Source of the DNA: Diploscapter coronatus
Lineage: Eukaryota > Nematoda > Chromadorea > Rhabditida > Rhabditidae
Assembly: GCA_964036155.1 (NCBI GenBank)
Contig: OZ038423.1
Span: 75,655,249 to 75,719,248 of the forward strand
Direction: 5' to 3'
DNA length: 64,000 bases
Below, one piece after another: positions 43,581 to 58,415 of the stretch (position 1 is the first letter of the stretch; each line of letters opens with the position of its first letter). A program made the position numbers and the translations under genes. The notes under the pieces were generated by a model. The model did no database searches, was not told where the DNA came from, and saw only the letters and a program-made list of their open reading frames with translations.

Positions 43581-46500
43581 ATTATTTTCCGACTTCTTTG
43601 CATCATATTAATCTCGAGAAGATTCAAGAGTTGAAGTTATTATTTTTATATGAGCAAAGTTGGGATTTGAGATCTTGTCATAATTTTTAGTGTTGTTTGC
43701 TTACCTGCCAGTTATTTCTTCTTCTTTTTGCGGAATGTTAATCAAGAAACTCATTTATCCGTTTGCAATTTCTAAAGTTGATTGCAGAACCCTACTAATT
43801 CAATGTCGTTTCTTTTTAATTTGAAACAATTCGAAATCAATTTTCATTAGCTGTTTCGTCAATTACCTTTTTTCACAAAATACATGAATTTTCTCGCGTT
43901 TCAATCTCCATCTGCGCTTCTACAGTTTCATGTCTTCCGCCTTCGTTGCATCTTCATCTCTTCAGCTTTCTTTCCTTTTGCCTTCAGCTTCGATTCCATT
44001 CAGCATTCAATTGGATTCCATTCTCATTCATATTCTCTTCCATTCTCATGCAGGCTGCATCTCTACAAGTCAATCGTCCGATTTTTCCTTTCTTCTGTCC
44101 TTTTTCCTCTATTATTTTCCAGCATCTTTCGATTTCTTCCTGTGTTTTATTCTTGTCTCATTTTGCATTTGTCTTAGTGATTTCTTTGCTTCACGTGTCT
44201 CTGCGCCTGTGTGCATTACATCAGGAAGAAGCTATGCTCTCAAATGCAGTGCAATGATTATTTTATTATCATCAGCCACTCAGTTGCTATAATTAAAACT
44301 TATATTTAGCATCATATTGATTCATTGAATGCATTACTTTATCCTGATGCTGCTTGAGTAGTTCGTTTCCTCAAATTGTATCTTTTAGAAAGTAACTAGC
44401 ATGCGAACATTGTCATCTTGAATGATGATAATTTTGAGATTAATCTTGTCCTAAGGTAGTGGCGCACGAAAGCTTAAAATAATTCATGATATTTATAAAG
44501 CTTTATTAATCCTTTTCCTGTGGATCGACCTTTATTAAATTCGTCAAGCATTAGAGGCATCCAATCTAAAGTTCGCATGCTCCACCCACTTTGTGAAGCA
44601 AATACTGGTCCAATTATTGGTTTCTCGTTAATTAGTTCGCTAATTAAACAATTTCACTGAAATTTTTCTTCTACGAATACTCAAATGAGCACTCGGGCGA
44701 ATGGTTTGCACCGTTAAAATGTTGTAAAAACAGTCTAGAGCTGTTCTGGAGTCGTTTGAAAATCAGCGGTCAACGAAATTTCGTGAAATATGAAATTCCT
44801 AAACTGGCAAGGTGGTTTCACTCGAAAGCAGCTAGGATATTCATGTAGATCTAGGGTGCGCTGCATATTTTAGGACAAAAAATCCAGAATAACCAACAGA
44901 AAAAGACGAAAGCCTATTTAAAAGTCGCAATTTTCAAAGGTACGCAATGCACAACTTTTGATAGGAAGATCTGGTTGAAAAAAAAGTTCAATGTTACCTA
45001 AAACAAGCCTAATTCGACGGTATAGGTTTAGAAACGCAGTGTTAAATTTCGAATAATTATTTGCGGGCCCTGACTCAATCACAACATCTTCTAGTTTCAT
45101 TCAGCTCTCGATCATAATGCTGGGAAGGTCAATCATTTCATAAATTATTATTCAGTTTCCAACTTTTTTGCCACTGTTTTGTTGCTGTATGAAATTGGTG
45201 GGATGGTTTGAAATGTCTAGCCAGTCAAAGTGTAACAGTCATAAAAGGATGTGCACATGGCAAATGAAGAAGCAAAGCATAGCGTGCACCATCCTCTTCC
45301 TTCCTTGGCAAATACACACGCAATCTTCATGCCTTCGCGTCTTTTTGTCACGTTTCGAAGCTAGCATTATTTTGCGAAAAGCTGACGGAATAATTTGGAA
45401 TGGGAAATGCATAGGAATCTCGAAGCAAAGCAATTTCATCATTTGGTGTGTTTTCATGTTTTCAATGACTTGCGTCGACACTCTGATTGTATTATTGTTG
45501 TAGTTGAGTTGTCTGTTGACATTTAGCCCTCAGGCACTCGGCAGTCTCAGTTTCCCTTTCTTCTCTTCGTCTATCGCCTTTCTCCCATTTATGGAACTGT
45601 TTGTCTGCTCCAGTGCCAATCTCTTTCTCTGCACCCTTCTGCCTGCGCCTGTCAAGTATCGTCTATTCCAGTTGCCACTTGTATTGTTGTGTGTGTGTGC
45701 ATTTGCATCATTTCAATCTCCATTTTCTGCTTCACAATTCATCTATTTCATCTTTCATTCTCTTTATTTTGTTGTTCTATCGGATTTACTCTTTAGTTTG
45801 TTGTTCAAATGCAAACATGTTATTCACGAAAGTGAGTAGGATTAAGAAGAGAACTACGAGACTATTGCGTTCAAATTTCTATTATCTCTGGAAAATTGTT
45901 CTTCATTTACGAAATTAAGAGAGAATTTCTGAGTTGAGTAGTATAACTTACCCTAGATTAAGCCACGAAACTTTATATATCACATAGAAATGTAGTTTCG
46001 AAAGATTCAAAATTAATTTTTAATGAAAAGAGTTTATGGAAATCTCATATTTGTAGTTCGATCTCGCTTGAAAAAATAAAGCTTAAAAATATCTAAGCCT
46101 TTTGAAATAAAAATATTCGAAATAAGAGTTGAAGATAATTTGAAACTTCATGTATAGTAAAATAGGTAGAAATTCGTGTGATATACTGAATTTTTACACT
46201 ATATAACCAGCATTTGATCCGAAAATATTAAAACTTTTTTTTTCTGCTTCAGTAAGTTAATTTTAATACTGTCTTTGCTAAATCTATGGACCAGAAAGGA
46301 AAACGCGACTGTTTTATTCCTTCCACTCACTTTTCTATTATGTCCGTGGTCTTTATTGAATATTTGCTGACATTTTATTTCTTATTGAAGAATCACGCAA
46401 ATTCAGACGTACAATTTACATCGTTGATTTGGCTAGGTTAAACAGGTGAATACGTTTGTTTGACAGAGCTTCTTGAAAATTTTGAATGAAAGTTAGAATA

Positions 46501-47774
46501 GACAAATTAGCGGAGAAAATCGAGAGAATTATGGCAACTTGAACCGTTTTTCAAACGACGATTGCGCAATTAGTACGCATTCGTTGAACGTGTGAAAATA
46601 ATAATTCGTTGTAACCCATCACTCGCTTAGTGACAGTCATTTTTGAAATTCGATTGACAGCTCCATGCGATTTACTTTTGAAAATGTTCACTTTTTGTAA
46701 CAATATCAAAATCCTTCCTCCATTGTTGCAATGCGGGTGCATTTGACTGATTTCTGCTCGTATAGTGATGTGGCATTTAAGCATTCAATTCAATCTCTTC
46801 CTCTTCTTTCAACAACTCCCATCTTCCTTTATCCGTTTCGCCGCTCACTCCGACTTCTTCCTTATTCGGTCTTTTCGCTGCTTTTTGGCATTGCCTTTTC
46901 TCCTTTCTGTTCTTCTCAAATTTCCTCTTCAATTCCGAATCATCGCCTCTGCCTCTGTCTGTGCATCTGCTCCTGGCAATGGCCCGTATTATTATTTATG
47001 CTGCCTTTTTCAGAGAAGTTTCCCAGTTTCGACCGTTATTCTTTTCGCATATAAAACAGCATTTATTGGGGCATCACCGACCTCGTTTGTCAATTCGAGT
47101 TTCCTCTAATCTGCCCTCCATCACTCTCCACTCTTGCATATTTAGCTCTCACACATAGTTTATTCCCACTCAACGCGATTTTTTCAACTCAAAGTTTTTA
47201 CTTGTTCTAATTTCGTTTTTTCAAGAACAAGTTTTCTAGTCTAAATTGTTTGTGAAAATCTCCCTGCAGAAATTCCAAACTACAAGAAAATTGTGCTTGA
47301 TAAAAAATTGTTATTTGAAAATCTTCTTGCATCGGCTCTTCATTACATAGGAATTTGTGAAATCGGATCTGATTATTTGACTGAACCTCTTTCTTTGTTA
47401 TTACAGGGTTAAGATGAGACGTTACCCAAAAAAAAGCTAAAGCTAAACAGGTGCGAGCAAAGATTTGTGCAGGAATAAGAAAATTTGTTGTTACTTGAAT
47501 GAGAAGTTTCGTGTTTGTAAAACAATACATTTTCTATCTACCGATAAACTTGTTTTGATACTACTATCTTCATTAAACTTCTTTACTTCTTGTAAAATCA
47601 TTATCCAAGCGTAAAAAATAATTTAAAAAAAAAAACTATTTCTAGAAACATTTTCCCTTACCGTTAGAAAAATCTATCATCTTTCTTCCTTTTGCGCTTT
47701 GCAGACTTTTTCGATTCATATATTTATCGCTAATTTTTTTTCCATATATCGGCTGATGACGCAACATTTTCAGG
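43581..47774. other. Long region without a supported exon
   Basis: AT-rich DNA with CT-rich plus-strand islands near 43900-44200, 45530-45800 and 46790-47130. It is probably promoter or 5' intron sequence of the downstream nine-exon gene. The open frames in the CT islands overlap one another in several frames and have Phe/Ser/Leu composition. Confidence 0.5.
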
Positions 47775-50700
47775 ATGGCAGAATCCTCTGGAGGGAACTG
47801 GTACAAGTCTCGATTTGCCTATCGCTCTGTAGCGTTCAGAACTTGGGATGTGGGAGGGGTCGCCAGGCTGAGAGCTGCAAAGAAGGAGCTGGGGTCTAAT
47901 AAACAGAAGATTGAAAATGAGAGGGAGACAGGAACGAATCAGAGGAAGGAAGGAAGCAGGTTGGTCACCAGATTTACTGCTTATTTTCATTTTAAAATCA
48001 GACAAATTAGAATCTATGTGAACCATACCAAATCTAAAACTGGGAAAATCTGCGACATTGACAAATGCTTTTCATAACTTGCTATTGTGGAATTCTTTAT
48101 TGTTTTTAAGTTGGTAATAATCCACCGAATTTAAATACGCCAGTCTACAGTGTTTAGTGAATATTTTCAGTCATTAGAAAATTTCTATCGGATTTTCGAT
48201 AAGCTTGGCTTCTAAAGTACGATTCGAGTTTCCGCCAGGCAAAGTTCTTCTGACTTTGAACTAGTCAATATCGCTGATCTTCATGAAAAATGAATAATAT
48301 ACTTTTTGAAAAATGCCATTGCACTTTACAAAGGTTCCAATAAGCTAGACTTTATGACTTTATCTTCTATGCACCTATGCAAATGGGTGTGTCTGCATTT
48401 ATCCTTTCGCTTTTTACAGTCCTCCCTCTTTCCCCTACTCCCTAATCTCATGCCCTAATCACCTAATCTGATCGATAAGTTGTTATGTGCTACTTTCTCT
48501 AATGTATCCCCGCTGGCATTGCATTCACATCATCTCAGTCTTCAGCCTGTCTGCAACGCTGCAACATAATGTTTCCCTCCTTCCTCTCTTCTGATTCAGC
48601 GCAAATTCCTCAGCTACCTCTGTTCTTCATTCTTCCTTCCTTCACTCTTTCAGCGGCTTCGTTTTATCTCAAACAGCTAATTTTCTGGATTTGTGAACCT
48701 CTTTTTGTTGCTTCACGTGTGCAGGTGCCTCCTTGCCTCTCTTCTTTCACTCGTTACTCCTTCACTCCTTTTGTCAATTGCATTCCCCCATTCCCTCTAT
48801 TCTCATTCCGCTCTGTTGCTGTTGCAGTCTGAATCTTCAAGCTTCTTCCCCAATTTGCAACGAATTATACGTTTGTCCATTCGCATCTAAATCTAAATAA
48901 TCTCTATCTCTATTTCTGTTTCCGTAGTGTTTATATTTGTTTCCCGTGGTCAGGATGCCTTCCGTCCATTTATTTGTCCATCCTCAGCAGCCCTGGCTTA
49001 TGTTGCCTCGCTGCTGCTTCTGCTGTCGCCAATCTGACCCAAACCGGAATAAACACAGCAGACGGGGCTATTTCAAAGAGAAGTACGTCCTGGTTCGTTT
49101 GCAATTACCGATTGTTTTTATGGACTGTGGCTTGGATTGGATTCGGCTGTGTCTGGGAGTATCACATAACATCCCTCCTTCGCCTCCCCCTCTGCCCCTT
49201 GTAGCTCCATTTCGCCGCTTATCCTTCTGTTCCTCACGCTCTGTTCCTTCCTTTCTCCTCTCGAATCTCCAATTCTTTCTCCAATCGTTCTAATTCTCAT
49301 TTGATTTTCCCGATCATTCCATTCTCAATTCCAATTCATTCCTTCAATTGTTTGCTTATTTAGCACCGCCCTTGCTCTCTCTCTCTTCCTCCTTCCTCCC
49401 TTCTTCATATTCTTCATGAGTTCAGCTTCTTCCCCTCACTGCTTCCTCTGTCTGCACCCAATACATCCAACTTGTCAGTCCGTGCGTATCGCATATTGAT
49501 ATGTTATCACTTTGCTCTCTGCCAAACGTCACATGCTATTACACACGCGCATACATGCTCAGTCTAATCTCGCAGTCTTTCCCCCTTTCTCTGCTCCTTC
49601 CGCTTGATCTGATCTTTCTGTCTCTGTCCGTTGTTTCTGTTTTCTCATTTCAAATCCCTTTTGTTAATAAACATCGCAACCTTGCCTTTGACTGTTTCTC
49701 TGTCTGTGTCATTGTTTCTAAGTATCAGTCAAGTACCACTTCAGCACTTCAGGCAAATACTATTTTCTCTTCAAAATACCCTCCCAGCTTACCGCAAAAT
49801 TACTCTGTCAAAAGGGCTGCTCTCAACATCTCAACATTACCTCGACCCCCATCTCTTTTTATACTTGCATTTTTCATCTTTGTACGATAACTTTTTGTCT
49901 AACATCACTCTTCACTTCTTTACTCTGCGAGATGTGTCTTGTCCACACTCCTCTTCACTCAGAGATGTCGAACAATCAGTTTTGAAATAACTTCCCAGGT
50001 TTTCTTTCGAAACCTTCATTTTAGTTTTTCACATCTTACCTACTACTCACTGATAAATTATCTTTTTTCAACTTATTTCCCAATTTTTGCGCGACTGATA
50101 TTGTCGAAAATCGATAAATTGAGTCAAAAATAATCTGCGCAATTTTGAAGATGCAGGATATATATTGTGTAATGTCGAAATTAGCTTCAAAATGATTTAT
50201 TAGATCATTCGAGCGTCGTTAATTCGGATGCAATAACACGCTAATCCCCCGTCCATTAAATGTTCGAGTTTATTTTGTCGCAATTTATTGGTATTCGGCA
50301 CTTTCTTCTCTTTAAATATGCTATTATTTGTACGTTATTAGCAGTCATTAGTTTGATAATCGAAGATATTGAGATCTAAAATACTTGCAGGATGAGTCAA
50401 TAGCTTAGATAATTTCATAAGTTTAAGGAATACAATTTGATGAGTATGTGAGCAATTTCTTAACATTTTTTATTAATACAACTTGTATTACGAGTCTTTC
50501 ATTTGAACTTTTTTATTTTGGGTACAAACTCGTGGCAGGAATGTAAATGTGCAAATCTTTTAACTCGCCATGTAGATCCAGCATTTTTACTACTTATCCT
50601 ACAGTTAACTATAGTTTTATCTAATTTCTTGTCATAACGAAAAGTATTTATGTGACTTCAATTTCTGCTGATCAAACTTTTAATGTGAACAATGATTAGT

Positions 50701-53700
50701 TATTTCGAAATTAACATTTTTTGCAATTTCATTTACTAGGTCCAACTATTTACTGTTTTGAAGCTATTGATTTTCTAATTTGCAGTAGAAGTTCTTGTTT
50801 CTCTGATAATCTCATGTTTTTTTTCTGAAAATCCATTATTTGAAGAATCTTTCTTACCTTTACACTCGCTGATGAACATTGCAATATCACTTATACGAAA
50901 GCCAATTTCTCAATAATGCGTAATTTTTTGATAACTTTAGCATTATACACATCCCAAACTTGTTAAACTGCGCCTCATCAATTTTTCATGACGAAAAATT
51001 TCATCTAATATTGCATTCAGAATTGCCAAAATAGCATTTACCATTTACTCGTACTCAATTCATGCATTTCTAGCAAATTTTTACAATTCTTCCAAAGCAC
51101 TCAATAGAGCTATTTCGTTCGGTTTTTACTAAAGTTGGTCAAGTTCATTAGAAATTTACAAGAGGACAGAATAGAGTTAATTTACAGAGTAGTCATTATT
51201 TTTCAATGAAATTTACCTTACGCAATTGACTTCATAAAATATAACGGTAGTTAATATGCTGTTCCGAATTTTGGAAAAATCGCCAGCCTAATTATTCAAT
51301 TTTCTCACAAAACGTTTTGCATTTATGATTCGTTAATGGCAATTTTTCAATGATTTGGTATTTTTTAGGTTTAATTTGAAACAAATCCAGAAAATTTATT
51401 TTTAGATACTAACAAAGGTGATCTTCACAAAGTATATCAACTAGAATTACCGCATTAACTAATTCGATGTCCCGAAGAGCCAAAAATGAATTTTTAAAAC
51501 TTTTCTTGTGCTATTTTCACAAGATAGGCTAAAACTAAGCAATTTTCTAACAAAAAATAAACGGAGTCGTTTTCATGCCAGTTTGAATAGGTGAGGCTAT
51601 AACTATAATCCACTATGCAAAATAAGCACGTGAAATGAACTACTCGATGAGATATCGTTGATATAATTTCACTCTATTTTGTACTGTCAAACACTTGTCA
51701 GAATTCTAATTTATTTAATCATCGTAGACGTTAGAGTTTTATGAAGGTTAACCTCGATGGACTTGAGTAAATAGCATTTCTTTCGAGATATTTTTTCGAC
51801 CTATAATATTTATAGAAATCACAATAATTAGAGACAAATCCAACTTCTTATCATCTATTTCCCGTGAATTGCTGTCTTCTTTCCGTTGGGTCTATACTTT
51901 AGTGTTATGCGTTGTTTCTTCCTGTAATCTGTTGCTTTCACGTGTTGCTCTCTGCCTTCCTGTCTGGTTTATGTTTGCCCCCTTTTTCCTTCCCCTTCCC
52001 CCTTCCATGCAGGTACTTCTCTCCTTCCCCTCCACTTCCAAATTCTACTGTTCATCTCCATTCTCCATGCTCTATTGCTCGATTGCATCATTCCTCTATT
52101 GTGGAGCATCCCCAACTCAGTCCAGTTGCATTTGCAGTTCCTTTCATTTCTACACAGTCCGAGTTCCCTTCCATCCTTTCCTTCCCATTCTTTCTTCCCT
52201 TCTCCTCTTCTCCTAATTGCCTCAATTGGTATTATTGGTTTCCCCTCCCCGTTTCATCCCTTTCAGCAAAAGTGCCTTTGCTCTAAGCGTCTTTGTGTTC
52301 CCTCGAAAACTTCTTGCCTTCATTGTTTTATGAGGGCATTCTCATTCCATTGTTTTGCCGAAATCAATCAAGCACTTAATAACTGCCTTCCGTTTCAGCC
52401 CTCCCTCGATTTGCCTCAGCACTACTTCCATCCCACCGAAGACAGTGCTCAATTTGCAGCACCTCACCATCAGCAGTCCCAATCTGTCCAGGATCACTAC
52501 CATTGGAATGCATTCTGCTGCAAATGGTAAGCCCTCTTTCAAATTTTTCTGGCTTCTTGAAAAGCTCATCAACTTTGAAATTTGCCGCTAGTGATATATA
52601 ACTTAGAAAGAGATGGATAAGAGGATAAGTATGACATCAAAATGACCTACCAATTTAGGCAACCGATTGCTAAATCAAATTATCATTTTCTAGTTGTACG
52701 CTAAGTTTGTTCACGAGTCATATCGTAGAACTCAAAACGAACTTTACAAACTGAAAGCCATTGAATTAAATGGACGTCTCAAGCAACCCCTCGTTCCATT
52801 CCATTTCCATATTTTCAATACGTCCTTTCCTTCCGCCTTCCTTTATTCCGTTTGCCCTATTAGGATAAAAGTTTGCCTTTGGATCGTAAACTGGTCCGCA
52901 ATCAGCAGAGCGCAGCCCGTTGCCCCGTTGTTACGAGTTTTGCTGCGTTAAAAGATTTGAATGGCGCAACAGCCGCAAATAGAAATTGGAAAGGGGAGGC
53001 GAAGGGAAATGCGCGATGGAAAGTGGAATAGCAGAATGAGGAGATGCAAAACAGGCAAATAGTGCAGTTCAAAGCAACACTGGAAAAGGGCAGCGTGATA
53101 AATGGAAGAATGGATAAGGCTAACGATGATAAAGCATAAGATGGACATTTGAAAAATGGCATCTTAAAACGGAAGCTTGATCTAGACTGATCTCGAACAT
53201 AATATTTTTAGAAACAAAGCCTATAATAAGGCTAGATACAAGCACCTTCTTGCGGCTGTGTGAGAACGCTGAATTGAGTAGTTAGAAATGGAGAAGAGGA
53301 CGAGAATAGGGACGAATAGCGTGAAAAATCATTCAGACAATATATCTTGATTGGCAATGAACGAGCTTTCGGTCAATAAGCCAGTCATCATGCATAGATG
53401 TTCTGCTGTAGAAATTCTCGCATCGCCAGATATCATTTAGTTCTCTATCTTTTAAAATTCGCAATAGCTATTTCATAAATTTTCAGGTCACAACACTCTG
53501 CCATTTGCCTATTCCACGAATAATTTTGCGGACGACTGCTTTACTCGGTCCGAATACTGTCGATATGTCGAGCAAATGAGTCATCACAGTAATAATGACA
53601 TTAGTAAGCTAAAGTTTATCTTGTCTTCTTTCTTTAAAAATGTTGCCTAGTTCTCTCACAAACTACAATGTACGAAAGTAACATTTTCTATGAAGACAAA

Positions 53701-56700
53701 TTCGACCTTATATACGTTCATAATGATGAGGTTGATTGACAATTGACATATTCACAAATTTGAATTCCATTGTTTTTTTTTTTAATTTTATGATTTCACT
53801 TTTTAAAATCTATTCCGGAAGATATATAAATTGCTCATCCAAAATTAGGAATTTATTCTGATCTTGCATTACTAAATTTCTGGCACTTTATCATGCTTTT
53901 GTCACTTCCTCGCTCTAGAGATTTCGAATTCTTTCAAAACTACTCACAATATTTGAGAAGATGTTTACTTTTCCTATTTACAGCGCGTCAACTTTTCTCT
54001 TTAGCAAGTGAGCTCTGAATGCTTATTGCTGTGATACTTTTGTCAATCTTCCTAAGCATGTCCGTTTATGATGGCCACACAGCATATGTTCCTCCTCTTG
54101 CAGCAGCTCTCCTTGACCCTCTCCCTTCGCATCTCCCCCCTTCCCTCTTCCCCCTTCCCTTTCACATTCTCAACAACTCTGGTCATCACTAGTCAGTTCT
54201 CTGTCATTCATTCATAGTCAGCATTCAACAGCAGTACAGTGCAGATTCCTCCTCTCTTCTGACAGCCCGTCTTCCTTTCAATCTTTCACATTCTCAGTCT
54301 CATTTTCCACTTCTCGACTCCTTTTGTTTCATTTCCCTGTGACTTCTAACTTCTGTCCAGCCAGTTCCGTTCCGTTCTCCTTCATTTTTGCTCTCTTTCG
54401 GCGAATTTATCGCATTACTCGCATTGTTTTCCCATGCCTCAGAGTATTCTTTTAGAACATTTCTTCTAGCACTTTTCACAAGTAAGAGTTCGACAGATCA
54501 GAAAAGTTCATTGCTATACACCGATTTGCAACATTTACACAACGACCATTGCTGTTTGATTCTGATTAACGATTTACCTTCTAATCATTACTATTTTGTA
54601 TGCTCGAATATTCGATTCTTTCTTTCTTTGAAACGAAGTTTATAGCAAGAGTAGATCTAATTCTTGTGCTCATTTTTATCAATCAATTTCTCCCCATCTA
54701 TAATTATCACGAATTGTTTTTACAGCGCTGGATTGTCATTTCAGGATTCTTCGATTATTTTTGAGTGGACAAATAAGGCGAAGAGCTGAGAATTGAGAGC
54801 TCTGAAATGAGAAGCGAGGAGTCAAAAAATCATTTGCTCATCTCATCTTTCCCCATTTTGCACTATTTTCACGATCGAACGGCGTTCGTTTTTCATTTTT
54901 TGCAGCCTCATCATATTAATCGGTTGGATTGATGGATTTCATAAGCCCTCTCGTTGATTTGCCTCATCCAGCTGTGTCTGTCGGGTCATTCCTTCCTTAT
55001 CTTCTCATCCTCATTTTGTAATCATCCCATGTATCATGTCTTTCTCCCTGCGACAGTTGTGCTTTCCCGATCATTTTGCCTGCTGCTGCTTCATTTTTTG
55101 TCCTCCTTTCTTCCCCTGCCTGTGTTTCTGTTTCATCGTTTCATCTCTAGTACTCACATTCTCATTCTCATTACTCTTTCCCTCTGCTGTTGCTACTGCA
55201 AGAACGTTTGCATTCATTCACTCATTACTCGAGTCACTCTCACTCAGCCAGCAATGAAGGCAGCGATTTCGATGCCCCTTGTCCTCGAGTATTCCCTGCC
55301 CAATCCAGGTATATCGCTTCGAGACCGGTCAATTTGACACTAACTGCTGACTGTAACGGATCGAGTCACGTTTTCTGCCGCTCGAAATACCCACATCAAA
55401 TAGGACAAAGACTAGTTGAACTATGATGGGAACGGTTTGTGTGTGTTCTCTGCCTCTGCGCCCCAATGTGACTGTTCAGCTTCATCCCTCTGCTTATTTT
55501 CCTCCCAGCTTTTTCTCCCTTCCCCCACCTTTTTCTTCTCAGCTTTCTCTCCTAATCTGCTGTGCGATTTTCTGTTTTCTCGCATTTTCGGCTGCTTTTC
55601 TTGGTGTATTTTCTTGGCTTCTCGACTACTTTCCTCTGATTGTTTCATGTTCCAACAAAATGCCACAGCCATTTGAAATCAGAGCCTCCATTTCATTCCC
55701 CTTTCCTCCTCTCATCCCACTCCTCCTTCATTCAGTTTCCACTTTTCGGCTAAAGCTGTTTTTCCATCGCCGTTCGTGCCAAGTGTTCTTTTTCCAGCTG
55801 CTGTAAAATGTGATTAATTTGCCGCGTACCGCTTTTGTTTCATCTGCACTTCCCGCATTCATCCACTCATCTAGCCATTTCTGTTCTCGAATCTTCGAGT
55901 CATTTCAATTGCAAATCCATCAAATCAGTTAGTCTGCTTCAGTAGTTTGTGGAAGACAGGAGTAAGAGAAATTCAGTATCAGATGAATCTGTAACTATTG
56001 GATCATGTATCAATGTGTCCTATTCCAGACTCGTGTACGGGCTTCAGCGACTCGTCTTCAGACCTGCTCGGTCGAGTCTTCCATCCCGCACAGCTGCACT
56101 CAACTCGCGCGGCAAAACGATTCGAAAATTCCCTTCAACGAGTTCATCAAAGGTCAGTACGTTGAATTTTATTGTTTAATGAAACTATTGAATGGCCTTC
56201 AATGCAAGTCTAAAGATCATATTCAAAATAATGGGGAAACAGCTTTTATCCACAGTGAGGATATAATTTTGAACCTACGAAATTGATATCTAGTTTGCAA
56301 CTATTTCAAAATCACCATTTGATCTTTCGAATTCAAAATTTAGCGCGCTAATGTTACGCATAAGATGTTCTTCGTTTATCAATTTACCTCTTGTTCAAGA
56401 CATTTAGCATTTTCTTCAACTAAAAAGCGCGAAAAAACATTTCCAAAATTAAATTGTCTAATTCACTTTGTCACATTAACACCAAGACAATTTAATTTGA
56501 AACCGATAATTATGTTCGAAATTTAATTAAGATTACATCTCCAAAAATAGAAAATATTTAAACAAAAAGTATTACCTAATTAGAAATTGTATTGAAAAAT
56601 TCATACTTCACAAACATTTCATGATTTATGATTTTCAAACTATTATTTCTGATAATCTGAAAAATAAATTCCAAAGATCGTAAAATTCGAGAAGAAGCAA

Positions 56701-58415
56701 TAGGTTTACTTGAGAGCTAAAGGGTCAACAATTTCGACTTTTTTCTTATTTGATTCTTGAACTCTTGGAAAATGCTTTGAGTTATGGCTATTCATGATTA
56801 ATATTTATCATTCGAAAACCCAATATAATTTAGATCCCAAAGTGCAGGAGCGGACCGTGGATTGCACATTCTGCAGACCTCCTCGTCGGCCTCCGACATG
56901 AAGACGCACCTATGCAGAGCCAGTATCCAGCACACCAGCATCAATAGCAACAATAACAACCATCATAACAATGTCAACTTCCTTCGAGCCACCAAGAAAT
57001 TCTTCAAGAAGATCTACTCATCTGCAACCTTACCGAGGAAAACATCCGCACAGACCACACCCACACTCGAGAATGTGCAGAAGGCTTCTGAACAAATGCT
57101 CGAATTGAAGTGAGACTTTAATGTTTTAGGAGAAAAATGATTTTTAGATACTTGATTCGATTCACTTTATTTGTTTATACTTACCGAAACAATCTACCTG
57201 AAATATATCCCCATTTAAAATCACAATCAAATGATGATACCATTCAAATTTTCTCTAGTTAGATCAACGAAAAGCGTCCGGACGAACGATATTGAATCCC
57301 AGTTATTGTTCAAAATTCTGCTCAATTATATTCTACTTTTTCATAAATGAAACTTTATTTTTAGCTATAATTTTCAAACTTAGATGCGATCCTTTGCCTT
57401 CCGCTGTTTCATCTAATGAGGAAGAATTTGGGTCTGATGATCATGAGAATCATAGAGATTTCGACAAAAACGCAAATCTGGATTTGAGCTGTGCAGACAG
57501 TGGATTGGATATGGAAGACAGGCACTAGTTATCTTTCTTTCGAACTCATGAATGTAACTCTACAGATCCTCTACACCTGACAGGTCGGGAGATTCCCTTC
57601 GAACTAAATCTGATACGAGTTATGATTGGCGGGTTAGAAACGAGCCTACAGATGAAAGTCACAACTGGATGGGATTATTCGATCAGCTGAAAAAGGAAAT
57701 GGTAAGTCTCTTTATTTTGCACTTATCGATAAGTCTGATCTTCATACCGACAAATTTAAAAAGCACACCAAAAATTCAAGAAAAAATCAATAGCGGCGAT
57801 CAACTGCTTAGGAAAGTTGTGATTTAGGGTGTGGTTGTTAGAACCCATTAGAACCCATACACAGATAAACAAATAAAATAAAATATTCCATCTTTTCAGT
57901 TTCATTCAATGTCAATTTCTGCCATGTTTCAGTGAATTTTGTTAATTCTATGTGGCCATGCTAGATTCATTCATGGTTACAATTATTCCAAACTTTCGAC
58001 CGCCACTGTAGATCGCCAAAAATGCTCCTTTGAATTTTACGATACAGCCTTTCGTATATTTATCTTCATAACTATATCAACGAAGATATTCCGTAAACTT
58101 TTACATTGACTCGGATAACTCTCAATAATGTCGAATTTTATCGAGTAAAACTCTGTTGAAGCTCAAACTTTTGAAATGACATTGATGTTCACATATTTTA
58201 CACATCAAATCGGTATTTCTTTGAATATCCACCTGAACAATTTCTAGATGGAAATGCGAGCTCGCGATGCTCAAATTCTGGCAGATTTGCACCACGTGGA
58301 GTCTCAACTGGCGAGTGTCCGAATGGGCACTCAGCAGACAGAGTTGGAGCAGATCGGTCAATCCGCCACTGGCCATCACTCTGCTGTGCAACTCGTCGAG
58401 AGTATGCAGATATAA
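47775..58415 (+). CDS. 437-residue Ser-rich protein with C-terminal coiled coil, nine exons
   Basis: Exons 47775-47959, 52399-52526, 53487-53603, 55248-55308, 56048-56152, 56834-57109, 57384-57521, 57566-57701 and 58248-58415 keep one frame through every junction. I do not recognise the family. The start is MAESSGGNWYKSRFAYRSVA. Then come a low-complexity Ser/Thr region (TTSIPPKTVLNLQHLTISSP), a phosphosite-like block (RFENSLQRVHQRSQSAGADR), a basic patch (FLRATKKFFKKIYSSATLPR) and an acidic Ser region (SNEEEFGSDDHENHRDF). A terminal helix follows (NWMGLFDQLKKEM, then MRARDAQILADLHHVESQLA). No signal peptide or membrane segment was seen. It looks like an intracellular scaffold or adaptor. Introns reach 4.4 kb, unlike the short introns elsewhere. 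The seventh intron needs a GC donor at 57522; the GT donor 6 bp further on would create a stop. The acceptor at 55248 could instead be 55260, and 5' exons may be missing. Confidence 0.6.
57522..57565 (+). other. Probable GC-AG intron
   Basis: The border GACAG|GCACTA with acceptor CTACAG gives a 44-bp intron and joins AG to A, making Arg and keeping the frame. The alternative GT donor (ACTA|GTTATC) would create TAA at the junction. Reading through meets TAG. Confidence 0.55.
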
